From an uncultured Clostridia bacterium (GTDB lineage Bacteria > Bacillota > Clostridia > Oscillospirales > CAG-272), in NCBI GenBank assembly GCA_946618395.1, contig CAMOLD010000014.1, forward strand, positions 1 through 18,445: a DNA stretch of 18,445 bases. The letters are read 5' to 3'. The notes below the pieces were generated by a model that did no database searches, was not told the origin of the DNA, and saw only the letters and a list, made by a program, of their open reading frames with translations. Made by a program: the position numbers and the translations under genes. Of this stretch, positions 1 through 7,506 are shown piece by piece (within the stretch, counting starts at the first letter, position 1; each line of letters opens with the position of its first letter).

Positions 1-1373
1 GTCAATGCCGAAAGCGTAATGGGCGTATAAATCCGCATATTGGGAATTTGAGAAAGGAAGGCAACGTCAAATACGCCGGCATGGGTCGGCCCGTCACCGG
101 CATTCAACCCGGCACGGTCAACGAAAAAGACGACCGGCAAATTTTGCAAAGAAACGTCATGAATCAAATTGTCGTAGGCACGCTGTAAAAAGGTGGAATA
201 CACGGCGACCGCCGGTTTCATTCCGTTTGCGGCAAGCCCTGCGGCAAAGGTGACCGCGTGCTCCTCGGCAATTCCAACGTCATAAAATCTTCTCGGATGC
301 GCATGACGGAAGGCTTCCAAGCCGGTTCCGTCCGCCATTGCGGCAGTAATGGCGCAAATTTTCAAGTCGGTATCCGCCATTTGGGAAAGATGCTGCCCCA
401 TTGCTTTGGAAAAGGTGATTCCCTCTTTTCCTTCCGCAACGGCAGGCGACATTCCATGGAAGCTTTCCGGCGTTTTTTCGGCGGGAGAATAGCCCTTTCC
501 CTTTTGCGTTTTGAGATGGATGATGCAGCTTGTTTGACAATCCTTTGCCTCGCGGAGCAGTTTTTCCACCACATCCTCGCGGTTTCCGTCGGCAGGGCCC
601 ATATAGGACAATCCGAGGTCCTCAAAAACATTGCTCCCGTAAACGGCACTCTTAACGCTCTGCTTCAAATGCAGAAGCCGCTTGAAAATCCATTTGCCGA
701 TGAACGGAATGAGCCGGAAAAACCGGGCAATGAAGTTTTTGGTTTTGATGTATCCGTGGCTGGCGCGCAATTTGGAAAGACTTTTTGCAAACCTGCCGGT
801 GTTTTTGGAAATGGACATTTCGTTTTCATTCAGAATAATGATCAAACGAAGTCCTTGTTTGCAGTTGTTGAGTGCCTCATGGATCATACCACCGGTATAA
901 GCACCGTCACCGAGGACACAAATGGTATAAGCGTCCGAATGGTTCAATTTATCCGCCTCGGCAAATCCCAGCGCGGCGGAAAGCGATGTGGAACTGTGCC
1001 CCGTTCCGAACGCGTCGTGCTCGCTCTCGGTCCGTTTTGGGAACCCGGAAATGCCGCCGCTTTGGCGAATGGTGGAGAAAGCGTCGCGCCGCCCGGTTAG
1101 GAGCTTGTGAACGTAGCATTGATGTCCAACGTCAAAAATGATATGATCCTTTGGAGAGGAAAACACGCGGTGGATTGCCAGCGTCAACTCCACAACGCCG
1201 AGATTGGATGCAAGATGCCCGCCGTTTTCGGAGATTTGATCGATCAAATAGCTGCGAATCTCATCGCACAGCGGTTTGATCTCCTTTTGGGAAAGCGCTT
1301 TCAAGTCATTTGGAGAATTGATTTTGGAAAGCAAAGGATATGTTGTTTCAAAATCTGGTTTTTGCAGATCCAT
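1..1373 (-). CDS. dxs: 1-deoxy-D-xylulose-5-phosphate synthase, C-terminus cut off by window edge
   Basis: Thiamine-diphosphate enzyme that condenses pyruvate and glyceraldehyde 3-phosphate, the first step of the MEP isoprenoid pathway, in the cytoplasm. About 457 residues are visible (the family is usually about 620), so the end of the pyrimidine-binding domain and the C-terminal domain lie outside. Seen in order: the GGHLASNLGVVELT segment with its catalytic-region His, DVGHQCYVHK, the TPP/Mg motif GDGAYTGG followed by NEN, FHGMSP, GIAEEHAV with the catalytic Glu at residue 370, YSTFLQRAYD, and DRAGLNAGDGPTH. All expected active-site residues I can place are present. One variant is GPADGN at about residue 264, where GPxDGH is more usual. 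The start is the ATG at 1371-1373, preceded by an AAGGGG ribosome binding site. The gene is divergent from ctsR and has its own promoter. Identity is very sure. Confidence 0.97.
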   Translation of the reverse strand, partial: MDLQKPDFETTYPLLSKINSPNDLKALSQKEIKPLCDEIRSYLIDQISENGGHLASNLGVVELTLAIHRVFSSPKDHIIFDVGHQCYVHKLLTGRRDAFSTIRQSGGISGFPKRTESEHDAFGTGHSSTSLSAALGFAEADKLNHSDAYTICVLGDGAYTGGMIHEALNNCKQGLRLIIILNENEMSISKNTGRFAKSLSKLRASHGYIKTKNFIARFFRLIPFIGKWIFKRLLHLKQSVKSAVYGSNVFEDLGLSYMGPADGNREDVVEKLLREAKDCQTSCIIHLKTQKGKGYSPAEKTPESFHGMSPAVAEGKEGITFSKAMGQHLSQMADTDLKICAITAAMADGTGLEAFRHAHPRRFYDVGIAEEHAVTFAAGLAANGMKPAVAVYSTFLQRAYDNLIHDVSLQNLPVVFFVDRAGLNAGDGPTHAGVFDVAFLSQIPNMRIYTPITLSAL

Positions 1374-1406
1374 GTCATTCCCCTTCCTTGTTTTAATTTA
1401 ACTTAT

Positions 1407-1435
1407 ATTATATCATAATTTCCGGAATTTGTCAA
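1407..1435 (-). promoter_or_regulatory. dxs sigma-A promoter
   Basis: On the minus strand, TTGACA (1435 to 1430) is followed by a 17-base spacer and TATAAT (1412 to 1407), a full consensus match. Transcription would start near 1400, about 27 bases before the dxs ATG. Between this promoter and the ctsR operators (1436-1544) there is only AT-rich sequence with T runs. I see no gene or convincing hairpin there. Confidence 0.85.
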
Positions 1436-1544
1436 TCGTTCATTTGGCGCCTTCCCTTTTTTATCTTTCAAAAAAATGAGATTTTTTGCAAAAAACAGAG
1501 CTTTTACACGCTTTTTTCGCTTTTTTTCAAAATTACTCGTTAAA

Positions 1545-1577
1545 TTTGACTTTCTTTGACTTTGACTTTCTTTGACT
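1545..1577 (+). promoter_or_regulatory. Two tandem CtsR operators
   Basis: Four copies of the heptad TTTGACT start at 1545, 1555, 1561 and 1571. They form two operators of the form heptad-TTC-heptad (1545-1561 and 1561-1577) that share the base at 1561. This is the reverse complement of the known CtsR site, a GGTCAAA-like direct repeat with a 3-base gap. The third heptad contains the -35 box of the ctsR promoter, so bound CtsR would block RNA polymerase. This is the expected autoregulation of a class III heat-shock operon. No equivalent paired heptads were seen elsewhere in the window. Confidence 0.92.
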
Positions 1578-1590
1578 TTCGGATTATACT
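1562..1590 (+). promoter_or_regulatory. ctsR operon sigma-A promoter
   Basis: TTGACT (1562-1567), a 17-base spacer and TATACT (1585-1590) form a near-consensus promoter. The -35 box lies inside the third CtsR heptad and the spacer contains the fourth. The start point would be near 1597, leaving a short leader before the AAGGAG ribosome binding site at 1609-1614. Confidence 0.85.
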
Positions 1591-1621
1591 TAACGTGAAA
1601 GAACAAAAAAGGAGATTTGCC

Positions 1622-2074
1622 ATGTTAACAGACGCCATTGCAAAAACGATTGAAGAAATGCTCAACGAGGCAGACGGAACGCTGGAACTGCAACGCAACG
1701 AGCTTGCCGGACGACTGGGATGTGTGCCCAGCCAAATCAGCTACGTCATCTCTTCCCGGTTCACTCCCGAACGCGGATATATGATCGAATCCCGGCGCGG
1801 CGGCGGTGGATGTATTCGCATTGTTCGCAAGCAAATCAGCCGCAACGAATATATGATGCACTTCTTTTGCGCCGTTGGAAACTCGATTGACGAAGCCGAA
1901 ACGATTGCCTATTTGCGAAATTTGAGAGACAACGATCTGATCAACACGCGCGAATTGCGCATGGCGGCTGCCGCCACCTCCAACGCCGCCCTTTCCGAAA
2001 TTCCTTCCGACCGGCGAAATTCGGTCCGCGCCTCGGTTTTGAAACAAATTTTGCTCTCTTTGATGGGCGTTTAG
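1622..2074 (+). CDS. ctsR: Transcriptional repressor CtsR
   Basis: Dimeric repressor of class III heat-shock genes (the clp operons), and the first gene of its own operon. The 150-residue product has the N-terminal winged helix-turn-helix (about residues 22-67), including NELAGRLGCVPSQISYVI as the recognition region. An Arg59-Gly60-63 tetraglycine wing follows. This loop is known in Bacillus CtsR to sense heat, and the Arg in it is a known McsB phosphorylation target in Geobacillus. The C-terminal dimerisation half ends normally near residue 150. The ATG at 1622 is chosen because AAGGAG lies 7 bases upstream. The longer in-frame start at 1556 would fall inside the promoter and operators. Length is normal for the family. 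mcsA follows after 129 bases. Confidence 0.96.
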   Translation: MLTDAIAKTIEEMLNEADGTLELQRNELAGRLGCVPSQISYVISSRFTPERGYMIESRRGGGGCIRIVRKQISRNEYMMHFFCAVGNSIDEAETIAYLRNLRDNDLINTRELRMAAAATSNAALSEIPSDRRNSVRASVLKQILLSLMGV

Positions 2075-2203
2075 ACGCGAAATCAATGAAAAAAAGCAGC
2101 TTCTCCGAAATTGCGACAGAATTTGCAACGGACAGGCTGTATAATAACGGTAAACAAAATCACAACTTGCCGAAAAGGCAATGAGCAGAAAGGATGATAA
2201 ACG

Positions 2204-2746
2204 ATGCTTTGCGAAAAATGTAAGAAAAGAACCGCAACCGTTTTTTACAACGAGAATATCAACGGAAAGACGCGTTCCTATTCCCTTTGCGGCGAATGCG
2301 CCGCGCAGTTGCGCGAAAAAGGAGAATTGCAGGATATTACCTCGATGATTGGCAGTTTTGCCGACCCCTTCTCCTCCCTGCACAACGATTTGTTCGGCAG
2401 TTTCTTCGGAATCCCGGCGCGCGTTTCTTCCGGGAACAACAAGACTTGCCCCGAATGCGGAATGACCTTCCGCGAAATTGCACAAAACGGAAAGGTTGGA
2501 TGCCCCAACTGCTATTCCACTTTTGCGGACGAGCTTTCCGGCTTGATCCAATCGGTTCACGGGACCACGACGCATACCGGATCGGTTCCTTCCCGCCACC
2601 GCGTCAAGCAAGAACGCACCGAAAAGCTGAAAACTTTGCGGACAGAACTTCAGGGCGCGATTGCCAACGAAGAATATGAAAAAGCCGCCTCTTTGCGCGA
2701 TGAAATTCACAAACTGGAAACCGAAAACGGAAAGGAGACGATTTGA
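2204..2746 (+). CDS. mcsA: McsA, zinc-finger activator of arginine kinase McsB
   Basis: Partner protein that activates McsB and tunes CtsR and ClpC activity. The 180-residue product shows two four-cysteine zinc sites, each a pair of CxxC: Cys3/Cys6 with Cys29/Cys32, and Cys82/Cys85 with Cys100/Cys103. A charged C-terminal UVR motif (about residues 138-172, with NEEYEKAASLRDEI) resembles the one in the ClpC middle domain. A linker of about 50 residues between the zinc sites is rich in Phe, Ser and Gly. The start has AAAGGA 8 bases upstream. The stop codon at 2744-2746 lies against the mcsB start, so the two are probably translationally coupled. The 129-base gap behind it (2075-2203) holds a small TTGCC/GGCAA hairpin at 2167-2181 and an orphan TATAAT at 2140-2145 without a -35 box. 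Confidence 0.95.
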   Translation: MLCEKCKKRTATVFYNENINGKTRSYSLCGECAAQLREKGELQDITSMIGSFADPFSSLHNDLFGSFFGIPARVSSGNNKTCPECGMTFREIAQNGKVGCPNCYSTFADELSGLIQSVHGTTTHTGSVPSRHRVKQERTEKLKTLRTELQGAIANEEYEKAASLRDEIHKLETENGKETI

Positions 2747-2748
2747 CC

Positions 2749-3765
2749 ATGGCATGGTATAACACGACCGGAAAAGCATCCGATACCGTTATCAGCTCCC
2801 GCGTCCGCCTGGCAAGAAATCTTGTAGGATACCCGTTTGACGGAAAATTGGACCCTGCCGCCGCAAGCGAAATGATTGAAAAGATCAGCGTTCCGCTGGA
2901 AGCCTCGGGATTCCGCAAAATCAACTTTTCCGATATTTCGCCGATTATGGCGACCTCCTACGTGGAGCGCCACTACGTCAGCCCCGAATTTGCAACCAAG
3001 ACCAGTCCGCGCGCACTCTTTTTGCAGGAGAACGGCGGAATTGCAGTGATGGTTGGTGAAGAGGACCATTTGCGCATTCAAAGCATTCTTTCCGGGCTTT
3101 CGCTCAAAGAAGCTTATGAAAATGCGCGCCGCGTGGAACAACGCCTGGACGAAGATTTTGATTTTGCTTACAGCGAACAGCTCGGATACCTGACCCACTG
3201 CCCCACCAATCTTGGAACCGGTATGCGCGCCTCGGTGATGATGTTCCTGCCTGCGCTGACCGCCGGAGGATATATGGATTCGCTTGCCGCACAGCTTTCC
3301 AAAATCGGTTTGACGGTTCGCGGTTTGTTTGGTGAAGGAAGCGGTGCCGCCGGATGTATGTATCAAATCTCCAACCAGATTTCCCTTGGAATTTCCGAAG
3401 AAGAAATTTTGAAAAAACTGACCGACGCCATTATGCAGGTCAGCGAAAGTGAGCGAAAACTGCGCACCGAGATTACCGGCGAGGCGATGGAACAGCTGAC
3501 CGACCGCATTTGCCGTTCCGAAGGCATTTTGCGCTATGCCTACCGCATGTCTTCCTCCGAATTTTTGAAGCTGTTTGCCGACGTCCGGTTTGGAATTGCG
3601 CTTGGAATTGTAACCGATATTACCTACGAACAGCTTGGCACACTCCTGGTGGAAGCCATGCCGGCAACGCTGACGCTTTCCGCCGAAAGCGGCTTGAAAA
3701 ACGAGGCAGCAAGAGACCGCTTCCGCTGTGAAAAAATACAAAAAATTCTGAATCCCTCCGAATAA
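2749..3765 (+). CDS. mcsB: Protein-arginine kinase McsB
   Basis: Phosphagen-kinase-like enzyme that uses ATP to phosphorylate arginines, inactivating CtsR and marking proteins for ClpCP. The 338-residue product shows the ATP-binding SSRVRLARN (residues 16-24), the catalytic EEDHLR (104-109), and the loop Cys in CPTNLGTG (Cys151, equivalent to Bacillus Cys167). Near the C-terminus, RDRFRC (322-327) matches the phosphoarginine-sensing RDxxRA motif except for a final Cys. The start is uncertain by two codons. TTG at 2743 sits 5 bases after GGAG and overlaps the mcsA stop. ATG at 2749 sits 11 bases after it and is preferred by codon. Length and motif order are normal. Third gene of the operon. 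Confidence 0.96.
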   Translation: MAWYNTTGKASDTVISSRVRLARNLVGYPFDGKLDPAAASEMIEKISVPLEASGFRKINFSDISPIMATSYVERHYVSPEFATKTSPRALFLQENGGIAVMVGEEDHLRIQSILSGLSLKEAYENARRVEQRLDEDFDFAYSEQLGYLTHCPTNLGTGMRASVMMFLPALTAGGYMDSLAAQLSKIGLTVRGLFGEGSGAAGCMYQISNQISLGISEEEILKKLTDAIMQVSESERKLRTEITGEAMEQLTDRICRSEGILRYAYRMSSSEFLKLFADVRFGIALGIVTDITYEQLGTLLVEAMPATLTLSAESGLKNEAARDRFRCEKIQKILNPSE

Positions 3766-3794
3766 CATTTTGATCACGAAAGGTGTGATGACCT

Positions 3795-6251
3795 ATGACC
3801 AACCGCTTTACTCAAAAAGCACAAAACGTTTTGAACTACGCGCTTCGCGCCGCCTCGGCAATGGGACATACCTATATTGGTTCCGAGCACCTGTTGCTGG
3901 GTTTGCTTGCCGAAACATCCGGCGTTGCAGCGCATTACCTGACAGAGCGCGGCGCTGACGCCGAAAAAATCAAACGCGCCGTGGAAGAAATGGCAGGAAT
4001 CGGATCTCCGACTCCCCTTTCCGCCTCCGATATGACGCCGCGCACAAAAAATATTATTGAAGCCTCTCTTTACGAATCGCAGAAAAACGGTCAGGACTAC
4101 ATTGGAACCGAACATTTACTGCTGGCGCTTCTTGGCGAAGAAGATTGCGTTGCCGTTCGTCTTTTGGAAAGCCTCGGCATTTCCGTTGCCGATTTGCGGC
4201 AGGACATTCTGACCTTTTTGGGCTCGGCGCAGGCAAACCGCGAGGAAACCGAGCGCACAAACCGCTTTGGGGGCGCTGAAAGCCGCGCTTCCGGTGCCGA
4301 TTCCGCACCGACCTTGAAAAGCTTTGGCAGAGATTTGACCGCCATGGCAAAAGAAGGAAAAATTGACCCCGTGATTGGCAGAGAGACCGAGACCGAACGG
4401 GTGATTCAAATTCTTTCCCGCCGGACAAAGAACAACCCCTGCCTGATTGGCGAGCCGGGCGTTGGCAAAACCGCCGTTGTGGAAGGCCTTGCAGAGCGAA
4501 TCGTTGCCGGGAACGTGCCTGAAAATCTGCGTTCTAAAAGCATTATCACTTTGGACATTGCCTCGATGATTGCCGGCGCGAAATACCGCGGCGAATTTGA
4601 AGAGCGCTTCAAAAACGTGATGGAAGAGGTGCGCAAAAACCCGAATTTGATCCTGTTTATTGATGAGATTCACACCCTGATTGGTGCCGGCGCCGCAGAG
4701 GGTGCCGTTGATGCCGCAAACATCATCAAGCCCGCGCTTGCAAGAGGAGAAATGCAGGTCATTGGCGCCACCACCATTGCCGAATACCGCAAACATATTG
4801 AAAAGGATGCCGCACTGGAACGCCGTTTTCAATCGGTGATGGTTGGAGAACCCAGCCGCGAAGAGGCAGTTCAAATTTTGAAAGGCTTGCGCGACAAATA
4901 CGAGGCGCACCACAAGCTGAAAATTTCGGACGAGGCGATTGAGGCGGCCGTCAATCTTTCGGCAAGATACATTACCGACCGTTTTTTGCCGGACAAAGCC
5001 ATTGATTTGATTGACGAAGCGGCATCGCGCCTGCGGATCTCGGCACATACTTCGCCGGACAATCTGAAAGAAATGGAGCAAAAACTGCAATCCATTGCCC
5101 ACGAAAAAGAGGAAGCGATCTCGGCGCAGGATTTTGAGCGCGCCGCACATTTGCGCGATGAAGAACAAAAGCTGAAAACCGAATATGACGCCAAAAAAGG
5201 CGAATGGGAGCGCACCAAAACCGACAAGGATCTTGCGGTTGGTGAAGCAGACATTGCCGACATTGTTACGCAATGGACCGGCATTCCCGTGAACCGCCTT
5301 TTGGAAGAAGAAAGCGAAAAGCTTTTGCACCTGGACGAGCTTTTGCGCGCAAAGGTGATTGGGCAGGACGAGGCGATTACCGCCGTCAGCCGCGCAATCC
5401 GCCGCGGAAGAATGGGCCTGAAAGACCCGAAACGCCCGGTTGGTTCCTTTATTTTCATGGGTCCCACCGGCATTGGAAAAACCGAACTTGCCAAAGCGCT
5501 TGCCGAAGTGATGTTTGGTGACAGCGCCGCCATGATCCGCCTGGATATGTCAGAATACATGGAAAAACACAGCGTTTCCAAGTTGATCGGTTCCCCTCCC
5601 GGCTATGTTGGCTACGAGGAAGGCGGTCAGCTGACCGAGCGCATTCGCCGCCGCCCCTACTCGGTTGTTCTGTTTGACGAAATTGAAAAGGCGCACCCCG
5701 ATGTTTTCAACATTCTCCTGCAAGTTTTGGAGGACGGTGTTCTGACCGACTCGCAAGGGCGGCACGTGGATTTTCGCAACACCATTCTGATTTTGACCTC
5801 GAACGTTGGCGCCTCGGAGCTTGCCGGTGCAAAATCGCTTGGCTTTACCTCCGGAAAAGCCTCCGAGAGCGACGACAAAGCGCGCCGCGACCGCATGATG
5901 GGCGCTTTGAAGAGCACCTTCCGTCCCGAATTCCTTAACCGGATTGACGATATTATCATCTTCAACAGTCTTGCGCAAGAGGACATTGAAGCCATTGCCC
6001 TTTTGATGCTGGAAGACGTGATCAAACGGATTGAGGAGATTGGCATTCACATCCGGTTTGACGCAAGCGTTCCGGCGCTGCTTGCAAAAGAAGGATTTGA
6101 CCAGAATTACGGTGCGCGTCCTTTGCGCCGCGCCGTTGTCCGCCTTGTGGAAGACGCGGTTTCCACCGAGATTCTGGAAGGCAGGATGCACGCCGGCGAT
6201 TCGGTTTCGGCCCGCGCCGAAGACGGCAAACTGATTTTTGAAAAAGAATAA
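3795..6251 (+). CDS. clpC: ATP-dependent Clp protease ATP-binding subunit ClpC
   Basis: Hexameric AAA+ unfoldase that feeds proteins, including arginine-phosphorylated ones, to ClpP. The 818-residue product has, in order, a double Clp N-domain (about 1-145), the first AAA module (Walker A GEPGVGKT 219-226, Walker B with Asp290-Glu291), and a middle domain with a UVR motif (about 436-462). The second AAA module (Walker A GPTGIGKT 556-563, Walker B Asp628-Glu629) ends with GARPLRR. A LGF tripeptide in the second module (in SLGFTSG) is the likely ClpP-docking loop. All ATPase residues are intact. The ATG at 3795 has AAGGTG about 9 bases upstream. It is the last gene of the CtsR operon, 29 bases after mcsB, and is followed by a terminator. 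Confidence 0.97.
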   Translation: MTNRFTQKAQNVLNYALRAASAMGHTYIGSEHLLLGLLAETSGVAAHYLTERGADAEKIKRAVEEMAGIGSPTPLSASDMTPRTKNIIEASLYESQKNGQDYIGTEHLLLALLGEEDCVAVRLLESLGISVADLRQDILTFLGSAQANREETERTNRFGGAESRASGADSAPTLKSFGRDLTAMAKEGKIDPVIGRETETERVIQILSRRTKNNPCLIGEPGVGKTAVVEGLAERIVAGNVPENLRSKSIITLDIASMIAGAKYRGEFEERFKNVMEEVRKNPNLILFIDEIHTLIGAGAAEGAVDAANIIKPALARGEMQVIGATTIAEYRKHIEKDAALERRFQSVMVGEPSREEAVQILKGLRDKYEAHHKLKISDEAIEAAVNLSARYITDRFLPDKAIDLIDEAASRLRISAHTSPDNLKEMEQKLQSIAHEKEEAISAQDFERAAHLRDEEQKLKTEYDAKKGEWERTKTDKDLAVGEADIADIVTQWTGIPVNRLLEEESEKLLHLDELLRAKVIGQDEAITAVSRAIRRGRMGLKDPKRPVGSFIFMGPTGIGKTELAKALAEVMFGDSAAMIRLDMSEYMEKHSVSKLIGSPPGYVGYEEGGQLTERIRRRPYSVVLFDEIEKAHPDVFNILLQVLEDGVLTDSQGRHVDFRNTILILTSNVGASELAGAKSLGFTSGKASESDDKARRDRMMGALKSTFRPEFLNRIDDIIIFNSLAQEDIEAIALLMLEDVIKRIEEIGIHIRFDASVPALLAKEGFDQNYGARPLRRAVVRLVEDAVSTEILEGRMHAGDSVSARAEDGKLIFEKE

Positions 6252-6263
6252 GAACAACTAAAG

Positions 6264-6300
6264 AAACGGCTGTTTGCGCAAAGCGGACAGCCGTTTTTTT
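6264..6300 (+). terminator. Rho-independent terminator of the ctsR operon
   Basis: AAACGGCTGT (6264-6273) pairs perfectly with ACAGCCGTTT (6287-6296) around a 13-base loop, and T continues to 6300. It begins 12 bases after the clpC stop. The T run overlaps the -35 box of the next promoter. Confidence 0.9.
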
Positions 6301-6327
6301 GAGAGACAAAAAGCCCCTTTTTATCAT
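6299..6327 (+). promoter_or_regulatory. Candidate promoter for the D-amino-acid transaminase gene
   Basis: TTGAGA (6299-6304), a 17-base spacer and TATCAT (6322-6327) give a reasonable sigma-A promoter. The start point would be near 6334, about 40 bases before the ATG. The -10 box overlaps the left arm of the hairpin at 6314-6365. Confidence 0.6.
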
Positions 6328-6372
6328 ATCCTTTCAATACCGAGATCAAGGAGGATAGAAAGGGGATTTTTT
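6314..6372. terminator. Second, T-flanked hairpin that ends on the transaminase ribosome binding site
   Basis: Positions 6314-6325 (CCCCTTTTTATC) pair with 6354-6365 (GATAGAAAGGGG) over 12 bases with one G-T wobble, and an inner TCCTT/AAGGA pairing (6329-6333 with 6348-6352) is possible. On the plus strand it is followed by A then six T (6367-6372). On the minus strand it is followed by C then five T. It therefore looks like a bidirectional terminator. Its right arm includes the AAAGGGG ribosome binding site of the gene starting at 6373. Transcripts from the local promoter would lack the left arm and leave that site free. Confidence 0.6.
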
Positions 6373-7215
6373 ATGAAAACACTGGGATATTACAACGGTG
6401 AACTTGCGGAACTGGAAACATTGCGCATTCCCGCCCTGGACCGCGCCTGTTACTTTGGCGACGGTGTTTATGACGTTACTTACAGCCGAAATTACCGCAT
6501 ATTTGCCCTGCAGGAGCACCTGGAACGATTGTTCCAAAGCGCCGAGACAGTCGGGATCCGGCCGCGCATTTCCAAAAAGGAGCTTTGCTCGCTTCTCTGC
6601 TCACTCTTACGGCGTATGCACACCGGGGAGAACAGGATTTACATGCAATTTTCACGCGGAACAGGGAGAAGAAACCATGCGTTTCCCGTTCCTTCCTATT
6701 CCAATCTGCTGATTATGATGGAGCCTGCAACGTTGCGCGATGTTTACAAGCCCATGAAGTGTATTACCCGCCCGGACACGCGCTTTTTCCATTGCAACGT
6801 CAAATCGCTCAATCTTTTGCCCAACGTATTGGCAAGCGAAGCCGCGGCGCGCTCCGGCGCCGACGAATGTATTTTGCACCGCGGCGAAACGGTTACCGAA
6901 TGCGCGCATTCCAACCTGTTTCTCCTCAAAAGCGGAAAAATGCTCACCCACCCGGCAGACGAGCAAATTTATGCCGGGACCGGGCGGGCGCACCTGCTGA
7001 ACCTTTGCCGGGCGGTTGGAATTCCGGCGGAAGAGCGCGCGTTTTCCCTTGCGGAATTAAAAAAAGCCGACGAGATTCTGGTCACGTCGGCATCGGTCCT
7101 TTGCGCGCCGGTAGCAGAGCTGAACGGCGTTCCGGTCGGCGGAAAGGCGCCGGAGGTCGTTCGCGCCCTGCAGGACGCTTTGCTGAAACAATTTTATGAT
7201 GAAACGAAATTATAA
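6373..7215 (+). CDS. dat: D-amino-acid transaminase (D-alanine aminotransferase type)
   Basis: Pyridoxal-phosphate enzyme of fold type IV that moves the amino group between D-amino acids and 2-oxo acids, supplying D-Glu or D-Ala for peptidoglycan. The 280-residue product matches the usual length. Seen: RACYFGDGVYDVTY near the N-terminus, the RGTGRRNHAFP segment with Arg100 and His102 (the pair that marks D-amino-acid over branched-chain enzymes), the PLP lysine Lys144 in NVKSLNLLPN, and Glu176 in ETVTECAHSN. The ATG at 6373 is chosen because AAAGGGG sits 7 bases upstream and homology starts at YYNGEL. An in-frame start at 6274 would lie inside the clpC terminator. It stands alone on this strand, after the clpC operon, and converges on the next gene with one base between the two stop codons. 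Substrate specificity is inferred. Confidence 0.9.
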   Translation: MKTLGYYNGELAELETLRIPALDRACYFGDGVYDVTYSRNYRIFALQEHLERLFQSAETVGIRPRISKKELCSLLCSLLRRMHTGENRIYMQFSRGTGRRNHAFPVPSYSNLLIMMEPATLRDVYKPMKCITRPDTRFFHCNVKSLNLLPNVLASEAAARSGADECILHRGETVTECAHSNLFLLKSGKMLTHPADEQIYAGTGRAHLLNLCRAVGIPAEERAFSLAELKKADEILVTSASVLCAPVAELNGVPVGGKAPEVVRALQDALLKQFYDETKL

Positions 7216-7216
7216 T

Positions 7217-7477
7217 TTATGCGTTTTTTGATTTTTCGTATGCCGAGCGAACCGCCTTGGCAAGCTGATCGGCGCAGGATGTGGGACGCGGGCCGCAGGT
7301 GTTACCGGCAAGATATTGCTCGATTTTTTCCACCGTCCAACCGTCCACCAACTTTGCAATGGCTTTCAGGTTCCCGTTGCATCCCCCGTAAAAGACGATG
7401 TTTGTGACGATATTGTCGTTCAAATCAAAGCTGATGACTTTGGAACAGGTCATTTGAGTTTGATAATCGTAGCGCAT
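7217..7477 (-). CDS. TSCPD domain-containing small protein (TIGR03905-like)
   Basis: An 86-residue protein of unknown function found widely in Clostridia. Four cysteines at 11, 33, 61 and 68 lie in conserved settings (MTCSK, YGGCNGNLKAI, NTCGPRPTSCADQLA). The last one carries the TSC(A/P)DQL signature also found at the C-terminus of adenosylcobalamin-dependent ribonucleotide reductases, where it is thought to bind zinc. Metal binding here is inference. The ATG at 7475-7477 has an AGGAG site 6 bases upstream. It lies 70 bases downstream of ispH-rpsA on the same strand, with a hairpin between. I see no promoter of its own, so read-through from ispH-rpsA is likely. Confidence 0.85.
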   Translation of the reverse strand: MRYDYQTQMTCSKVISFDLNDNIVTNIVFYGGCNGNLKAIAKLVDGWTVEKIEQYLAGNTCGPRPTSCADQLAKAVRSAYEKSKNA

Positions 7478-7506
7478 GGTTTCTCCTTCCTTTGTTTGAA
7501 AGCATT

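Noticed and set aside
580..600. GPADGN in Dxs as a lost catalytic His
   Set aside because: The catalytically studied histidines fall elsewhere (in GGHLAS, FHGMSP and DGPTH) and are all present. The His in GPxDGH is conserved but not one I can tie to catalysis.
2140..2145. TATAAT as an internal mcsA promoter
   Set aside because: No acceptable -35 box lies 15-19 bases upstream (TTGCAA is 11 and TTGCGA 23 bases away).
1625..2779. Open frame of 384 codons on the minus strand opposite ctsR and mcsA
   Set aside because: It lies wholly antisense to clearly recognised genes, has no ribosome binding site and no recognisable domain. It is a side effect of the codon use of the real genes.
4116..5330. 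Open frame of 404 codons on the minus strand inside clpC
   Set aside because: Antisense shadow of a fully conserved ClpC; its composition (many Phe, Gly, Asn, Cys) is not protein-like for this genome.
6274..6372. Longer N-terminus for the D-amino-acid transaminase
   Set aside because: The extension would be encoded by the clpC terminator loop and the promoter region, and family similarity begins at the ATG at 6373, which has a good ribosome binding site.
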